NCBI GenBank assembly: GCA_027482185.1 | Contig: JAIXWF010000013.1 | Location: 930,001-994,000 of the forward strand | DNA from: Opitutaceae bacterium | Lineage (GTDB): Bacteria > Verrucomicrobiota > Verrucomicrobiia > Opitutales > Opitutaceae | DNA length: 64,000 nucleotides | Direction: 5' to 3' | Part shown: piece by piece, positions 25,146 through 33,661 of the stretch | How positions within the stretch are numbered: position 1 is the first letter of the stretch | Layout: each line of letters opens with the position of its first letter | Translations under genes and position numbers: made by a program | Notes under the pieces: model-generated | Seen by the model: only the letters and a program-made list of their open reading frames with translations | What the model was told of the DNA's origin: nothing | Databases searched by the model: none

Positions 25146-26489
25146 ATGCCCTATACGTTTCCGAAATCCCAGGCCCTGTTCGAGCGCGCCCAGCGCAGCA
25201 TCGCGGCGGGCGTCAACAGCGGCATCCGCAAACTCGAGGCGCCCGTGCCCCTTTATTTCGCGCGCGGCAGCGGCCCGAATCTTTGGGATGTCGACGGCAA
25301 CCACTACCTCGACTTCCAACTCGGCCAGGGTGCGTTGCTTTACGGGCATGCGCCGGCGGGCATGGCGGACGCGATCGCGGCGCAGGCCCGCCTCGGCACG
25401 CATTGGGCGGCGCAATGCGAATTGGAACTCGAGGTCGCGGAGCGGCTGCAGCGCATGATTCCCTCGGCGGAACTCGTCCGTTTCAACAATTCCGCCACCG
25501 AAGTGGTGTCCGCGGCGTTCCGCCTCGCGCGGGCGCACACGGGCCGGAAACTGATTTTGCGTTTCGAGGGCCATTACCACGGTTGGGCCGACGAGGGGCT
25601 CGTCGGTTTCGCCAATCCGCCCGCGGCCTGGGGCGACGACGAATCGCCGGCGCGCACGCACCCGAGCAAGGGCGTCATCGCCGAGGTGCTGGACCAGTTC
25701 GTGGTCGCGCGCTGGAACGACGTCGAGCACCTGCGCCGCCGCGTCGATGCCTACCGAGGGCAACTGGCGGCGATCGTGTTCGAGCCCGTGCTCTGCAACA
25801 CCTGCTGCCTCGAGCCCGTGCCGGGGTTGCTGCAGGCGATCCGGGAGCTATGCGACCGCGACGGCATGCTGATGATTTCGGACGAGACGATCACCGGTTT
25901 CCGTTTCGGCGCCGGTTGCGCGCAGGGCTACTACGGCTACAAGCCCGACCTCACCGTGCTCGGCAAAGCGGTCGGCGGCGGCACGCCGTTCGCGGCTCTG
26001 GCCGGCACGAAGGCGGCGATGGCCAAGATTCTCTCCGGCGAAGTCGTGCACGCCGGCACCCTCAATGCCAACCCGCTTTGCTTGGCGGCGAGCAAGTGGA
26101 GCCTCGACGCGGTCGAGGCCGCCGGACCGACGCATCCGGCCGAACTGCGCCGGCTCGGCGGCAAACTCATGGCGGGCCTGCGGGCGCTGGCCGACGCGCA
26201 CGGCGTGCCGCTGCGGCCGCAGGGTCCGGAGCTCATCTTCCACGCCGTGATGCTGAAGCCGGGCGCGGCCGAGGGTCCGATCCGCGATTACCGCGACTAT
26301 GTGCGCCGGCACGATCCGGCGCGCTGGACGCACCTGCGCCGCTGCCTGCTCGAGGAAGGTGTGCGGGCGATCGAGCGCGGCCTTTGGTCCGTGAGCCTCG
26401 CGCACCGCGAGACCGACATCGACGAGGCGCTGGCCCGCGCCGGCCGGGCCTTTGCCCGCCACGCGCAGACCTGGACCGCGCCGGCCTGA
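25146..26489 (+). CDS. Class III PLP aminotransferase, glutamate-1-semialdehyde-aminomutase-like
   Basis: 447 residues. The PLP lysine lies in VLGKAVGGGTPFAA, the cofactor-ring Asp in ISDETITGFR, and NNSATEV marks the phosphate-binding loop. Overall similarity is to GSA aminomutase, though with extra C-terminal residues and in a catabolic operon rather than beside heme genes. It starts 11 bases after the previous gene. Such HemL-like proteins in sugar-acid loci may move an amino group on an amino sugar derivative or on the amino product of the PLP enzyme at 10389. Substrate unassigned. Confidence 0.88.
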   Translation: MPYTFPKSQALFERAQRSIAAGVNSGIRKLEAPVPLYFARGSGPNLWDVDGNHYLDFQLGQGALLYGHAPAGMADAIAAQARLGTHWAAQCELELEVAERLQRMIPSAELVRFNNSATEVVSAAFRLARAHTGRKLILRFEGHYHGWADEGLVGFANPPAAWGDDESPARTHPSKGVIAEVLDQFVVARWNDVEHLRRRVDAYRGQLAAIVFEPVLCNTCCLEPVPGLLQAIRELCDRDGMLMISDETITGFRFGAGCAQGYYGYKPDLTVLGKAVGGGTPFAALAGTKAAMAKILSGEVVHAGTLNANPLCLAASKWSLDAVEAAGPTHPAELRRLGGKLMAGLRALADAHGVPLRPQGPELIFHAVMLKPGAAEGPIRDYRDYVRRHDPARWTHLRRCLLEEGVRAIERGLWSVSLAHRETDIDEALARAGRAFARHAQTWTAPA

Positions 26490-26500
26490 ACCTCGCCGCA

Positions 26501-28015
26501 ATGTCGCGCCGACGCCGGATTCTCACCGCCGGGTTTTTCCACGAGACGCACACGTTCGTGGACGACGTCACCGGCTGGGCCGATTTCGACATCGCGCGGG
26601 ACGAGGGCGTGCTGCGCAAACGCGGGGACGGTTCGCCGACGGACGGGTTCCTCGAGGAAGCGGAACGGCAGGGCTTCGACGTGGTGCCCACGCTGGACGC
26701 CCGGGCGACGCCGAGCGGCACGGTGGCCGACGCGGCGTTCGAGGCGTTCTGGTCGGAGTTCGAAAGCCGGGCGCGGCCGGCGCTGGCTGCGGGGATCGAC
26801 GGGATCTTCCTGATTCTGCACGGCGCGATGGTGACGCAGAGCCTCGCCGACCCGGAAGGCGAACTGCTGCGCCGCCTGCGGTCGCTGCCCGGGGCGGCGG
26901 GGCTGCCGGTGTTCGGGGTCCTCGACCTCCACGCCAACGTGACCGCGGCGATGTGCCGCCTGGCGAACGGGCTGGTGACGTATCGGGAAAACCCGCACAC
27001 GGATGCGCGGCACGCGGCGGCGCGCGCGACCGCCCTGCTTGGGCGCGCGCTGCGCGAGAACCTCGCGGTGCACATGGAGTGGTGCCGCCCGCCCATCGTT
27101 TGGGCGCCGCCGGGCACGGGCACGGCGGCCGATCCCATGCGGGCGCTGCGCCATTTCGCGGATGCGGCCGAGGCCGTGGACCCGGCGCTGCTCGCGGTCA
27201 ACGTGGCGGCGGGCTTTTCCTTCGCCGATACGCCGGACACGGGTGTGTCGCTCAGCGCGGTCACGGCGGGGCCGCCGGGATCCGCGGCGGCGGCGCTACG
27301 GGCCGGGGCCGGGTTGGCCTGGCGGCTGCGCGAGGCCGGAGTGGTCCGCTATCCCGAGGTCGCCGAAGTCGTCGCCAAACTCGGATCCGGCGGACCGGGA
27401 CCGGTGCTGTTGGTCGAGCCGGCGGACAACATCGGGGCCGGGGCGCCGGGCGACGGCACGGGCATTTTGCGCGCGCTCCTCGCCCAACGGGTGGAGCGGA
27501 GCCTCGTGGTGATCAACGATCCGGCCGCCGTGGCGGCGCTGGCGGACTGTGCCGTCGGGTCGATGCGCGAGTTGGCGATCGGCGGGCGCGGTTTCCGCGG
27601 GGACGCGGGACCGGTGACCGTCGGGGCGCGGTTGTTGGCGCGGAGCGACGGCGGCTTCGATCTCGAGGACCGCCACAGCCACCTGGCGTCGATGGTCGGC
27701 GTGCGGTGCGAGATGGGGCCGTGCGCCGTGGTCGCCGCGGGCGGCACGACGGTGCTGCTCACGAGCCGGAAGACGCCGCCATTCGACCTCGGCCAGCTGC
27801 GCAGCCAGGGGATCGAGCCGCGGGATTTTGCCGTCATCGGGGTGAAGGCGGCGGTGGCCCATCGCCGCGCCTACGATCCGATCGCGCATGCGTCGCATTT
27901 TGTCGATACGCCCGGTCCCTGTTCCGGCGACCTGCGGCGTTTTCCATGGCGCCGCTTGCGGCGGCCGGTCTGGCCGCTCGACCCGGTGGCCGAATTCTCC
28001 TGTCTTACCGCATGA
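26501..28015 (+). CDS. M81-family (MlrC-like) metallopeptidase-family protein
   Basis: 504 residues from the ATG at 26501. The N-terminal part has FFHETHTF, ILHGAMVTQ, DLHANVT and YRENPHTD, the conserved metal-binding pattern of the family founded on microcystinase MlrC. The C-terminal domain (about 295-490) has VEPADNIGAGAPGDGTG and PFDLGQLRSQGIEPRDF. Most family members are not known to act on microcystin; many sit in catabolic operons beside RidA and hydantoin-like hydrolases and probably cleave C-N bonds in small compounds. No signal peptide, so cytoplasmic. ATGA overlap with the RidA gene. Confidence 0.88.
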   Translation: MSRRRRILTAGFFHETHTFVDDVTGWADFDIARDEGVLRKRGDGSPTDGFLEEAERQGFDVVPTLDARATPSGTVADAAFEAFWSEFESRARPALAAGIDGIFLILHGAMVTQSLADPEGELLRRLRSLPGAAGLPVFGVLDLHANVTAAMCRLANGLVTYRENPHTDARHAAARATALLGRALRENLAVHMEWCRPPIVWAPPGTGTAADPMRALRHFADAAEAVDPALLAVNVAAGFSFADTPDTGVSLSAVTAGPPGSAAAALRAGAGLAWRLREAGVVRYPEVAEVVAKLGSGGPGPVLLVEPADNIGAGAPGDGTGILRALLAQRVERSLVVINDPAAVAALADCAVGSMRELAIGGRGFRGDAGPVTVGARLLARSDGGFDLEDRHSHLASMVGVRCEMGPCAVVAAGGTTVLLTSRKTPPFDLGQLRSQGIEPRDFAVIGVKAAVAHRRAYDPIAHASHFVDTPGPCSGDLRRFPWRRLRRPVWPLDPVAEFSCLTA

Positions 28016-28401
28016 ACACCGCCGTCAGCTATCCGTCCGATCCCGCCACGCCCACCTCGCACCTGCCGTTCAGCCCGGCGGTCCGCGTCGGGGACCTGAT
28101 CTTCGTTTCCGGCCAGGCGTCGGTCGACGCGATGGGCAAGATCGTTCCGGACACCTTCGAGGGCGAGTTCCGGCGCTCGGTCGAAAACCTGCGGCGCGTG
28201 CTGCTCGGCGCCGGCAGCGACCTCGCCCATGTCGTGCAGACGCGCAACTACGTCCGCGACGACGCGAACCTCGGCCGCTACAACGAGCTCTACCGCGAGT
28301 ACTTTGCCGCCCCGTTCCCGGCCCGGACGACGATCACGGGCTGCCTGCCGCCCTCGCTGCATTTTGAGATTGAGTGTGTCGCCGTCGCCAAGACCTCCTG
28401 A
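28012..28401 (+). CDS. RidA-family protein (enamine/imine deaminase)
   Basis: 129 residues, a typical small trimeric RidA/YjgF protein. The conserved Arg lies in FPARTTITG and the conserved Glu in HFEIECVA, which together bind and hydrolyse 2-aminoacrylate-type enamines. Coupled by ATGA to the M81-family gene. RidA partners are expected where a PLP enzyme releases reactive enamines, so this gene fits with the threonine-synthase-like enzyme at 10389 and the aminotransferase at 25146. Confidence 0.9.
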   Translation: MNTAVSYPSDPATPTSHLPFSPAVRVGDLIFVSGQASVDAMGKIVPDTFEGEFRRSVENLRRVLLGAGSDLAHVVQTRNYVRDDANLGRYNELYREYFAAPFPARTTITGCLPPSLHFEIECVAVAKTS

Positions 28402-28407
28402 TTCCCG

Positions 28408-29211
28408 ATGAAAATCATCCGCTACCTCGACGCCGCCGGTGCGGTGCATTTCGGTTCCGAGCAGGCCGACGGCACCGTCTACCGGATCGCCGGCGACATC
28501 TTCCGCGACTACATCGTGACGCCGCAGCACGACCACGTGGCGAAGCGGTTGGCGCCGATCGTGCCGACGCAGATCCTCGGCGTCGGCCTGAACTACCGGC
28601 ACCACGCGAAGGAAGCCGGGATGAAAGAACCGGATTTGCCGGTGCTCTTCGTCAAAGGCGTGAACACGCTGCAGAATCCCGGGGATCCGATTCTGATCCC
28701 GACGCAGCTGCCGAGCACGGAAGTCGACTACGAGTGCGAACTCGCGGTCGTGATCGGCAAGAACTGCAAGAATGTCTCCCGCGACAACGCCCTCGATTAT
28801 GTGCTCGGCTACATGTGCGCGAACGACGTGTCGGCCCGCGACTGGCAGATCAAACGCGGCGGCGGCCAATGGTGCCGCGGCAAGTTCTTCGACACCTTCT
28901 GCCCGCTCGGGCCGTGCCTCGTGACGACGGACGACATCCCGGATCCGAACGCGCTCAAGATCTCGACCCGGCTCAACGGCGAGACGGTGCAGGATTGGAC
29001 GACGGCGGACATGATCTTCGATGTGCCGCGCATCATCGAGTTTTTGAGCGCGAGCACGACGTTGCCCGCGGGGACCGTGATCCTCACCGGCACGCCCCAC
29101 GGCGTCGGCATGGCCGCGAAGCCGTCGCCGCGCTGGCTGAAGCCCGGCGACGAAGTGACGATCGCGATCGAGAACATCGGCGAACTGACGAATCCCGTCG
29201 CCTTGGAGTAA
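28408..29211 (+). CDS. Fumarylacetoacetate-hydrolase-family protein
   Basis: 267 residues. The metal site is visible as Glu-x-Glu in VDYECELAVVIG with Asp in ANDVSARDWQ, and GTPHGVG is the conserved C-terminal loop. Relatives hydrolyse C-C bonds of 2,4-diketo-3-deoxy sugar acids or decarboxylate oxaloacetate-like acids. Combined with the SDR at 7510, a dehydrogenase-then-hydrolase route giving pyruvate plus a hydroxy acid is a plausible reading. It is the last gene of the operon that begins at 18100, six bases after RidA. Confidence 0.9.
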   Translation: MKIIRYLDAAGAVHFGSEQADGTVYRIAGDIFRDYIVTPQHDHVAKRLAPIVPTQILGVGLNYRHHAKEAGMKEPDLPVLFVKGVNTLQNPGDPILIPTQLPSTEVDYECELAVVIGKNCKNVSRDNALDYVLGYMCANDVSARDWQIKRGGGQWCRGKFFDTFCPLGPCLVTTDDIPDPNALKISTRLNGETVQDWTTADMIFDVPRIIEFLSASTTLPAGTVILTGTPHGVGMAAKPSPRWLKPGDEVTIAIENIGELTNPVALE

Positions 29212-29227
29212 ACGTTTTCCGGATACG

Positions 29228-29260
29228 AAAAAGCCGGGCCGAGCCTGGCTCGGACCCGGC
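29228..29260 (-). terminator. Intrinsic terminator for the TlpA-like gene
   Basis: Read on the minus strand: a GC-rich stem, about 11 base pairs with one bulged base and a five-base loop, is followed by five T. It begins 27 bases after the stop of the gene ending at 29288. On the plus strand the hairpin lacks a T-run, so it may only weakly stop the FAH operon. Confidence 0.7.
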
Positions 29261-29287
29261 CGGAACGATCGGCGGCAGGCGCGGACT

Positions 29288-30577
29288 TCAGCGCATCGCG
29301 TCGCGTTTCTTCAGGTCGACTTCGGCTTTCGCAAGGATGGCCGGATCGACCTTGATGCCGGCCTTGGCGAGGGCGGCGTCGAGGATGACCTCGCCGGCGA
29401 GGTAGCCGGTGACCGTGGCGGCGATCTTGCCGTCGCGGCCGATGATGAACTGCTGGGGAATGCCGCCGACGCCGTAGAGTTTGGCGGAGGCGCGGTCGTT
29501 GCCGCGCTCGGCCTTGTCGTGGCTGAAGATGAAGTCGGGGTATTTGTCCTGGTTGGCCTTCACCCATTTCTCGAAGTTGGCGCGGGTGTCGCTGGTGCAG
29601 GAACCGAGGACGACGACGCCCTGGTCTTTGTAGGTACGGGCGACTTCCTGGGTGTGGGGCATCGAGGCGATGCAAGGGCCGCACCACGGGGCCCAGAAAT
29701 CGAGGACGACGACCTTGCCGCGGTAGTCGGAGAGTTTCACCGGTTTGCCGGCGAGATCGTAGGTGGTGAAGTCGGGGGCATCGGCGCCGGGCTTCAGCAT
29801 CTCGATGCGGGCCACGGGGGCCGGGGCGGCGGCCTTGGCGGCGGCGAAGTCGGCGGCGGTGTAGACCTTGGCGGGCTGGTCGGCGGGCGCGAGTTTCACG
29901 CCGACCCGCAGCAGGAGATTGCCGATCGTCTCGTGGTAGGTGGCGCCGGAACCGGCCATCCAGCCGGCGAGCTTGCCGTCCGCGGTCACGGCGATGGTGG
30001 TCGGCGTCGGCGCGAGCACGCCGCCGAGTTTCATGGAAATCGAGCGGTCGTAGAACGCGCGGGAGCGGGCGACCTCGGCCTTGAGTTCGTCGGGGTTCAT
30101 TTCCTGGCGCGTCTTGGCCGCGGGCGGGAATTTGCCGAGGGGATCGAAGGCGACGGTGAACTTGAGGTCGGCGCGGTTTTTCTCGAGCCAAGCGTCGAAA
30201 CCGGCGCGGTCGTCGTAGCCGCCGACGCCGAGGAACAGCACGCCTTGGTCGGCGTAGGCGGCGGCGAGTTGGTTCCAGCGCGCGAGCATCTCGGGCGAGG
30301 GGCCGAGTTTGGCCACCCAGAGGCCGAGGATCGTGCGTTTGCCCTTGGTCAGGGCGGAAAACGTCGTGGGCCGGCCGTCGACGGTGACGAGATCGAAGTC
30401 GGCCAGGGCTTCGCCGCTTTTCAATTTGCCGAAGTCCTCGCGAAAGGGCGGGGCGGGCGTTTTGGCGGCGGGCGCCGGCGCGGGCTGGATCGGCGTCGCG
30501 GGGATCGCGGCGGGCTGGGCGGCGAGAGTGCCGGCGGCGAGAAGCAGCGCGGCAGGAAGGAAGCGGGCGGATTTCAT
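29288..30577 (-). CDS. Exported tandem TlpA-like thioredoxin-fold protein
   Basis: 429 residues from ATG at 30577; signal peptide 1-20 (FLPAALLLAAGTLAAQ). Two thioredoxin folds are visible. The first (about 55-235) has no CXXC (LGLWVAKLGPSPEML where the site should be). The second (about 265-415) has the active site WAPWCGPC and a cis-Pro region GIPQQF. The second domain could act as a periplasmic disulfide oxidoreductase, while the first may be structural. It follows the TonB receptor by 28 bases on the same strand, so they are probably cotranscribed, and a terminator follows. Confidence 0.88.
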   Translation of the reverse strand: MKSARFLPAALLLAAGTLAAQPAAIPATPIQPAPAPAAKTPAPPFREDFGKLKSGEALADFDLVTVDGRPTTFSALTKGKRTILGLWVAKLGPSPEMLARWNQLAAAYADQGVLFLGVGGYDDRAGFDAWLEKNRADLKFTVAFDPLGKFPPAAKTRQEMNPDELKAEVARSRAFYDRSISMKLGGVLAPTPTTIAVTADGKLAGWMAGSGATYHETIGNLLLRVGVKLAPADQPAKVYTAADFAAAKAAAPAPVARIEMLKPGADAPDFTTYDLAGKPVKLSDYRGKVVVLDFWAPWCGPCIASMPHTQEVARTYKDQGVVVLGSCTSDTRANFEKWVKANQDKYPDFIFSHDKAERGNDRASAKLYGVGGIPQQFIIGRDGKIAATVTGYLAGEVILDAALAKAGIKVDPAILAKAEVDLKKRDAMR

Positions 30578-30605
30578 GGTCGGGGGCGGGATTGGAAAAC
30601 GGGAA

Positions 30606-33527
30606 TCAGAAAGGCAGGGCGAAGGAAAACTCGTAGGTGCGGCCGAGGGCGTTGTGGAGGGCGCCGTTGAAACCGAAGATGGTATTGGAGAACGGCGGGT
30701 CGCGGTCGAAGACATTGCCGATGCCGGCGTTCACGCGCAGGCCCTTGCCATAGCCGCGGAACAGGCCGCGGGCGAATTCGTAGCCGCCGCGCACGTCGAC
30801 GCGGATCTGCGACGGGATGCCGAAATAGAGCAGATTGGCGGAGACGGGGAAGGTGAGGGCGTTGCCGGAGCGGTTGGAACCGAAGGCGTCGAGGTAGGTG
30901 GCGAAGGCCGAGGCGGACCAGGGGCCGCGGCGCCAGAAGACGGAGCCGTTGAGCTTCCACTTCGGCGGGGCGAAGGTGTCGCCGGCATCGTCGAGGGCGG
31001 GCTGGCCGGGCCGGATGTCGCGCAGGGCCTTGAGGGTGTTCGTGGCGGTGAGGTTGACGGTGAAGCGCCCGAATTTCTCGCCGGGAATGCGGTACTCGGC
31101 CGCGTAGTCGATGCTGTCGTTCCGGATCTCGCCGAAGTTCACGAGGGTCGTATCCACGGAAAGGATCCGGCCGGGCTGGCCGAGGGGGACGTCGGCGACG
31201 GGTTCGGGCGCGGCGCGGACGACGCGGCCGGGGAAGGCGGCCTCGTTGTTGATCAGGTTCTGGGCGGCGATGACCTGGATGACATCGCGCTGGCGCGTGC
31301 GGTACCAGTTGACCGAAAGATTGAGGCCCTTGGCGAAGGGCGGTTCGAAAACGAGACCGGCGTATTCGTTGGTCGAGGTCTCGGGTTTGATGCCGGGGTT
31401 GGCGCCGCGCGTCGTGAGGACGTTGGGCGTGGCGGCCGGCGTGCGCCGCGGATCGACGTAGGCGGTGCTGAAGGGCGTGCCGGTGACCTGGTACTCGGTC
31501 AGACCGGGGGCGCGGAAACCCTCGCCGTAGCTGCCGCGGACCAGGAGCGGTTGCGCGGGGACCCAGGAGAAGCCGATCTTCGGCACGGCGGCGTGGCCGG
31601 CTTCGTCGCGGTCCTCGTAGCGGCCGGCGAGCTGGAACTCGAGGCGGCGCAGCCCGGGGCGGCGGTTCTTCTTGCCGAAGACCGGCACGGAGAACTCGGC
31701 GAAGACGGCGTGGCTCGTGCGGGCGCCGGCGGCGCGGACGGTGGTCGTAACGGGTACGACGGCCTCGCTCTGGTTCACGGCGGTGTTGGAATTGGCGGCG
31801 CGCTCGGCGGTGAAGCCGGTGGCGGCGCGGAGCGTGCCGCCGGGGAGTTCGAGGACATCGCCGTCGGCGGTGAAGTCCCACATCGTCAGGTCGGACGTGG
31901 TGCGGAGGGTGTTGTAGCGGGCGAGGCTTTCGTAGACGGCGGCGTTGCGGTTGCCGGCGGCGCGGAAGTCGACGAACGGGTTGAGGCGGAGGGCGGGATC
32001 GGGGTTGGCGAGGGCGGCGGTGATGCCGGCGCCGTTGAAGTCGCGGGTAACTTGGCGGAAGCGCTGCTCCTGCCGGGACAGGCCGGTGTCCCAGCGCCAG
32101 GATTGGCCGAAGGTGCCGCGGGCGCCGACGAGGATGTTGTCGGCCTTGGTGCGCGTGGTCTGGAAGACGGAACCGAACTCGTAGTGCACGAGGCCGACGA
32201 TGACGTCCTGGCCGAAGGGGTTGTAGGCGGCGGGCACGATCGTCGCGAAATTGCCGAGGCCGGTGGCGGCGGCGGCGGTGGAGACGGGCGGCTGCGAGGA
32301 ATAGCGGCCGCGGGAATCGGAGTGGCCGGCGCGCAGGTAGAACTGCAGCTGCGCCGAGACCTCGTAGGTGAGCCCGAGGTTGGCGCCGTAGCGTTCGGCC
32401 GGCGGCACGAGGTCGATGAACTCGGCGGTGTTGCCGCGGCGCACGCCGCTGGCGGCGAAGGTCGGCGCGCCGGTCGCGGCGTTGAAACCGGTGGGGCCGA
32501 CGGGAACGAACTGGGCGACGGACGGTGTCTGCGCGGCGCCCGCGGGCACGAGCGCGAGGGCGGTGGCGCCGCCGCCCGGGGTGGTCACGCCGGCGAGCAG
32601 GCCGGTGCGGGCCTGGACCACGGCGGGGTAGCCCCAGTTGAGGCGGAGATCGACGCCGGAGACGGGGGCGCCGGTGACGAGGTTGACGCCCTTCTGGAAG
32701 AAGCGGTGGTCCTGGTTTTTCGAATACGGGCGCTCGGAGGCCTTGAGGTCGGCGCGGTCGTAGGTGTCGGCGGCGAAGGTGCCGCGGAGTTTGCCGGCGG
32801 CGAAGCCGGTCGCGAACGTGGCGTTGCGCTCGCGGGCCCCGCCGTGCCAGGCGCCCTTGAAAGAACCGGAAAGCTCGGAGCCGGCGTAGTCCTTTTTCAG
32901 CACGATGTTGATCACGCCGGCGACGGCGTCGGCGCCGTAGAGCGCGGAGGCGCCGTCGGTGATGAGCTCGACGCGCTCGATCATGCCGAGGGGGATGGTG
33001 TTGAGATCGACGAAGCCCTGGCGGGAATCGGTGCCGCGGTTGCCGCCGCCGGATTGCGCGGCGCGGCGGCCGTCGACCAGGACGAGGGTGGAGCCGGAGC
33101 CGAGGCCGCGGAGGGAAACGCCCGAGACGCCGCTCTGGGCGGGCGGGGCGGCGGAGCTGCCGACGGCGAGGTTGAAGGGCGGGTTGGCGGTTTCGGTGCG
33201 CTGGCCGAACTCCGGGTTGAATTCGTTGGGGGCGCTGCCGCGGCCGGAAGAGATGCCGGCGTAGGTCTGGGGCAGGACGTTGAGTAGTTCCGAGAGCGTC
33301 ATCGCGCCGGAGCCGCGGATGAAGTCGCCGCCGTAGGTGCTGACGGGCGAGGGACCGGCCGTATCCGTTTGGCGGATCCGGCTGCCGAGGACGTCGACGG
33401 CCTTGAGCTGCACGGCCGGCTCGAGGGCGGCGGCCGCCACCGGGGCGGCCGACACGGCGGCGGCCCGCAAGGCGGCCGGGAGACCCAAACTCAGGAGGCA
33501 AAGGGGCGGGAGAAGGAACAGTCGCAT
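30606..33527 (-). CDS. TonB-dependent receptor (plug and barrel, no N-terminal extension)
   Basis: 973 residues from the ATG at 33527, chosen because a clean signal peptide (LFLLPPLCLLSLGLPAALRA) follows. The plug domain has LSELLNVLPQTYAG, GVSGVSLRGLGSGSTLVLVDGRR, and the strongly conserved ERVELITDGASALYGADAVAGVINIVLKK region. The barrel ends YEFSFALPF with the expected C-terminal aromatic. This is the catecholate-siderophore/vitamin-B12-like plug subgroup often found in Opitutaceae. Partnered with the TlpA-like protein. Ligand unknown; nothing in the neighbourhood names it. Confidence 0.95.
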   Translation of the reverse strand: MRLFLLPPLCLLSLGLPAALRAAAVSAAPVAAAALEPAVQLKAVDVLGSRIRQTDTAGPSPVSTYGGDFIRGSGAMTLSELLNVLPQTYAGISSGRGSAPNEFNPEFGQRTETANPPFNLAVGSSAAPPAQSGVSGVSLRGLGSGSTLVLVDGRRAAQSGGGNRGTDSRQGFVDLNTIPLGMIERVELITDGASALYGADAVAGVINIVLKKDYAGSELSGSFKGAWHGGARERNATFATGFAAGKLRGTFAADTYDRADLKASERPYSKNQDHRFFQKGVNLVTGAPVSGVDLRLNWGYPAVVQARTGLLAGVTTPGGGATALALVPAGAAQTPSVAQFVPVGPTGFNAATGAPTFAASGVRRGNTAEFIDLVPPAERYGANLGLTYEVSAQLQFYLRAGHSDSRGRYSSQPPVSTAAAATGLGNFATIVPAAYNPFGQDVIVGLVHYEFGSVFQTTRTKADNILVGARGTFGQSWRWDTGLSRQEQRFRQVTRDFNGAGITAALANPDPALRLNPFVDFRAAGNRNAAVYESLARYNTLRTTSDLTMWDFTADGDVLELPGGTLRAATGFTAERAANSNTAVNQSEAVVPVTTTVRAAGARTSHAVFAEFSVPVFGKKNRRPGLRRLEFQLAGRYEDRDEAGHAAVPKIGFSWVPAQPLLVRGSYGEGFRAPGLTEYQVTGTPFSTAYVDPRRTPAATPNVLTTRGANPGIKPETSTNEYAGLVFEPPFAKGLNLSVNWYRTRQRDVIQVIAAQNLINNEAAFPGRVVRAAPEPVADVPLGQPGRILSVDTTLVNFGEIRNDSIDYAAEYRIPGEKFGRFTVNLTATNTLKALRDIRPGQPALDDAGDTFAPPKWKLNGSVFWRRGPWSASAFATYLDAFGSNRSGNALTFPVSANLLYFGIPSQIRVDVRGGYEFARGLFRGYGKGLRVNAGIGNVFDRDPPFSNTIFGFNGALHNALGRTYEFSFALPF

Positions 33528-33661
33528 GAAACGAAGGGACACGGAGAGCGCCATTCTCGCACGGGCCCGGCGGGCGTGGCGACGGGAATCTGGGCCGGCG
33601 GGACAATTTTCCCGGCGGGCCGGCGTTGCGCCGGGATGGGAACGGCGCAACGCTCCGCGCG

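Noticed and set aside
30309-33287. Very long plus-strand open frame opposite the second TonB receptor
   Set aside because: Gly/Ala/Glu-rich throughout with no fold landmarks; it mirrors the codon bias of the receptor gene, which has clear plug and barrel motifs.
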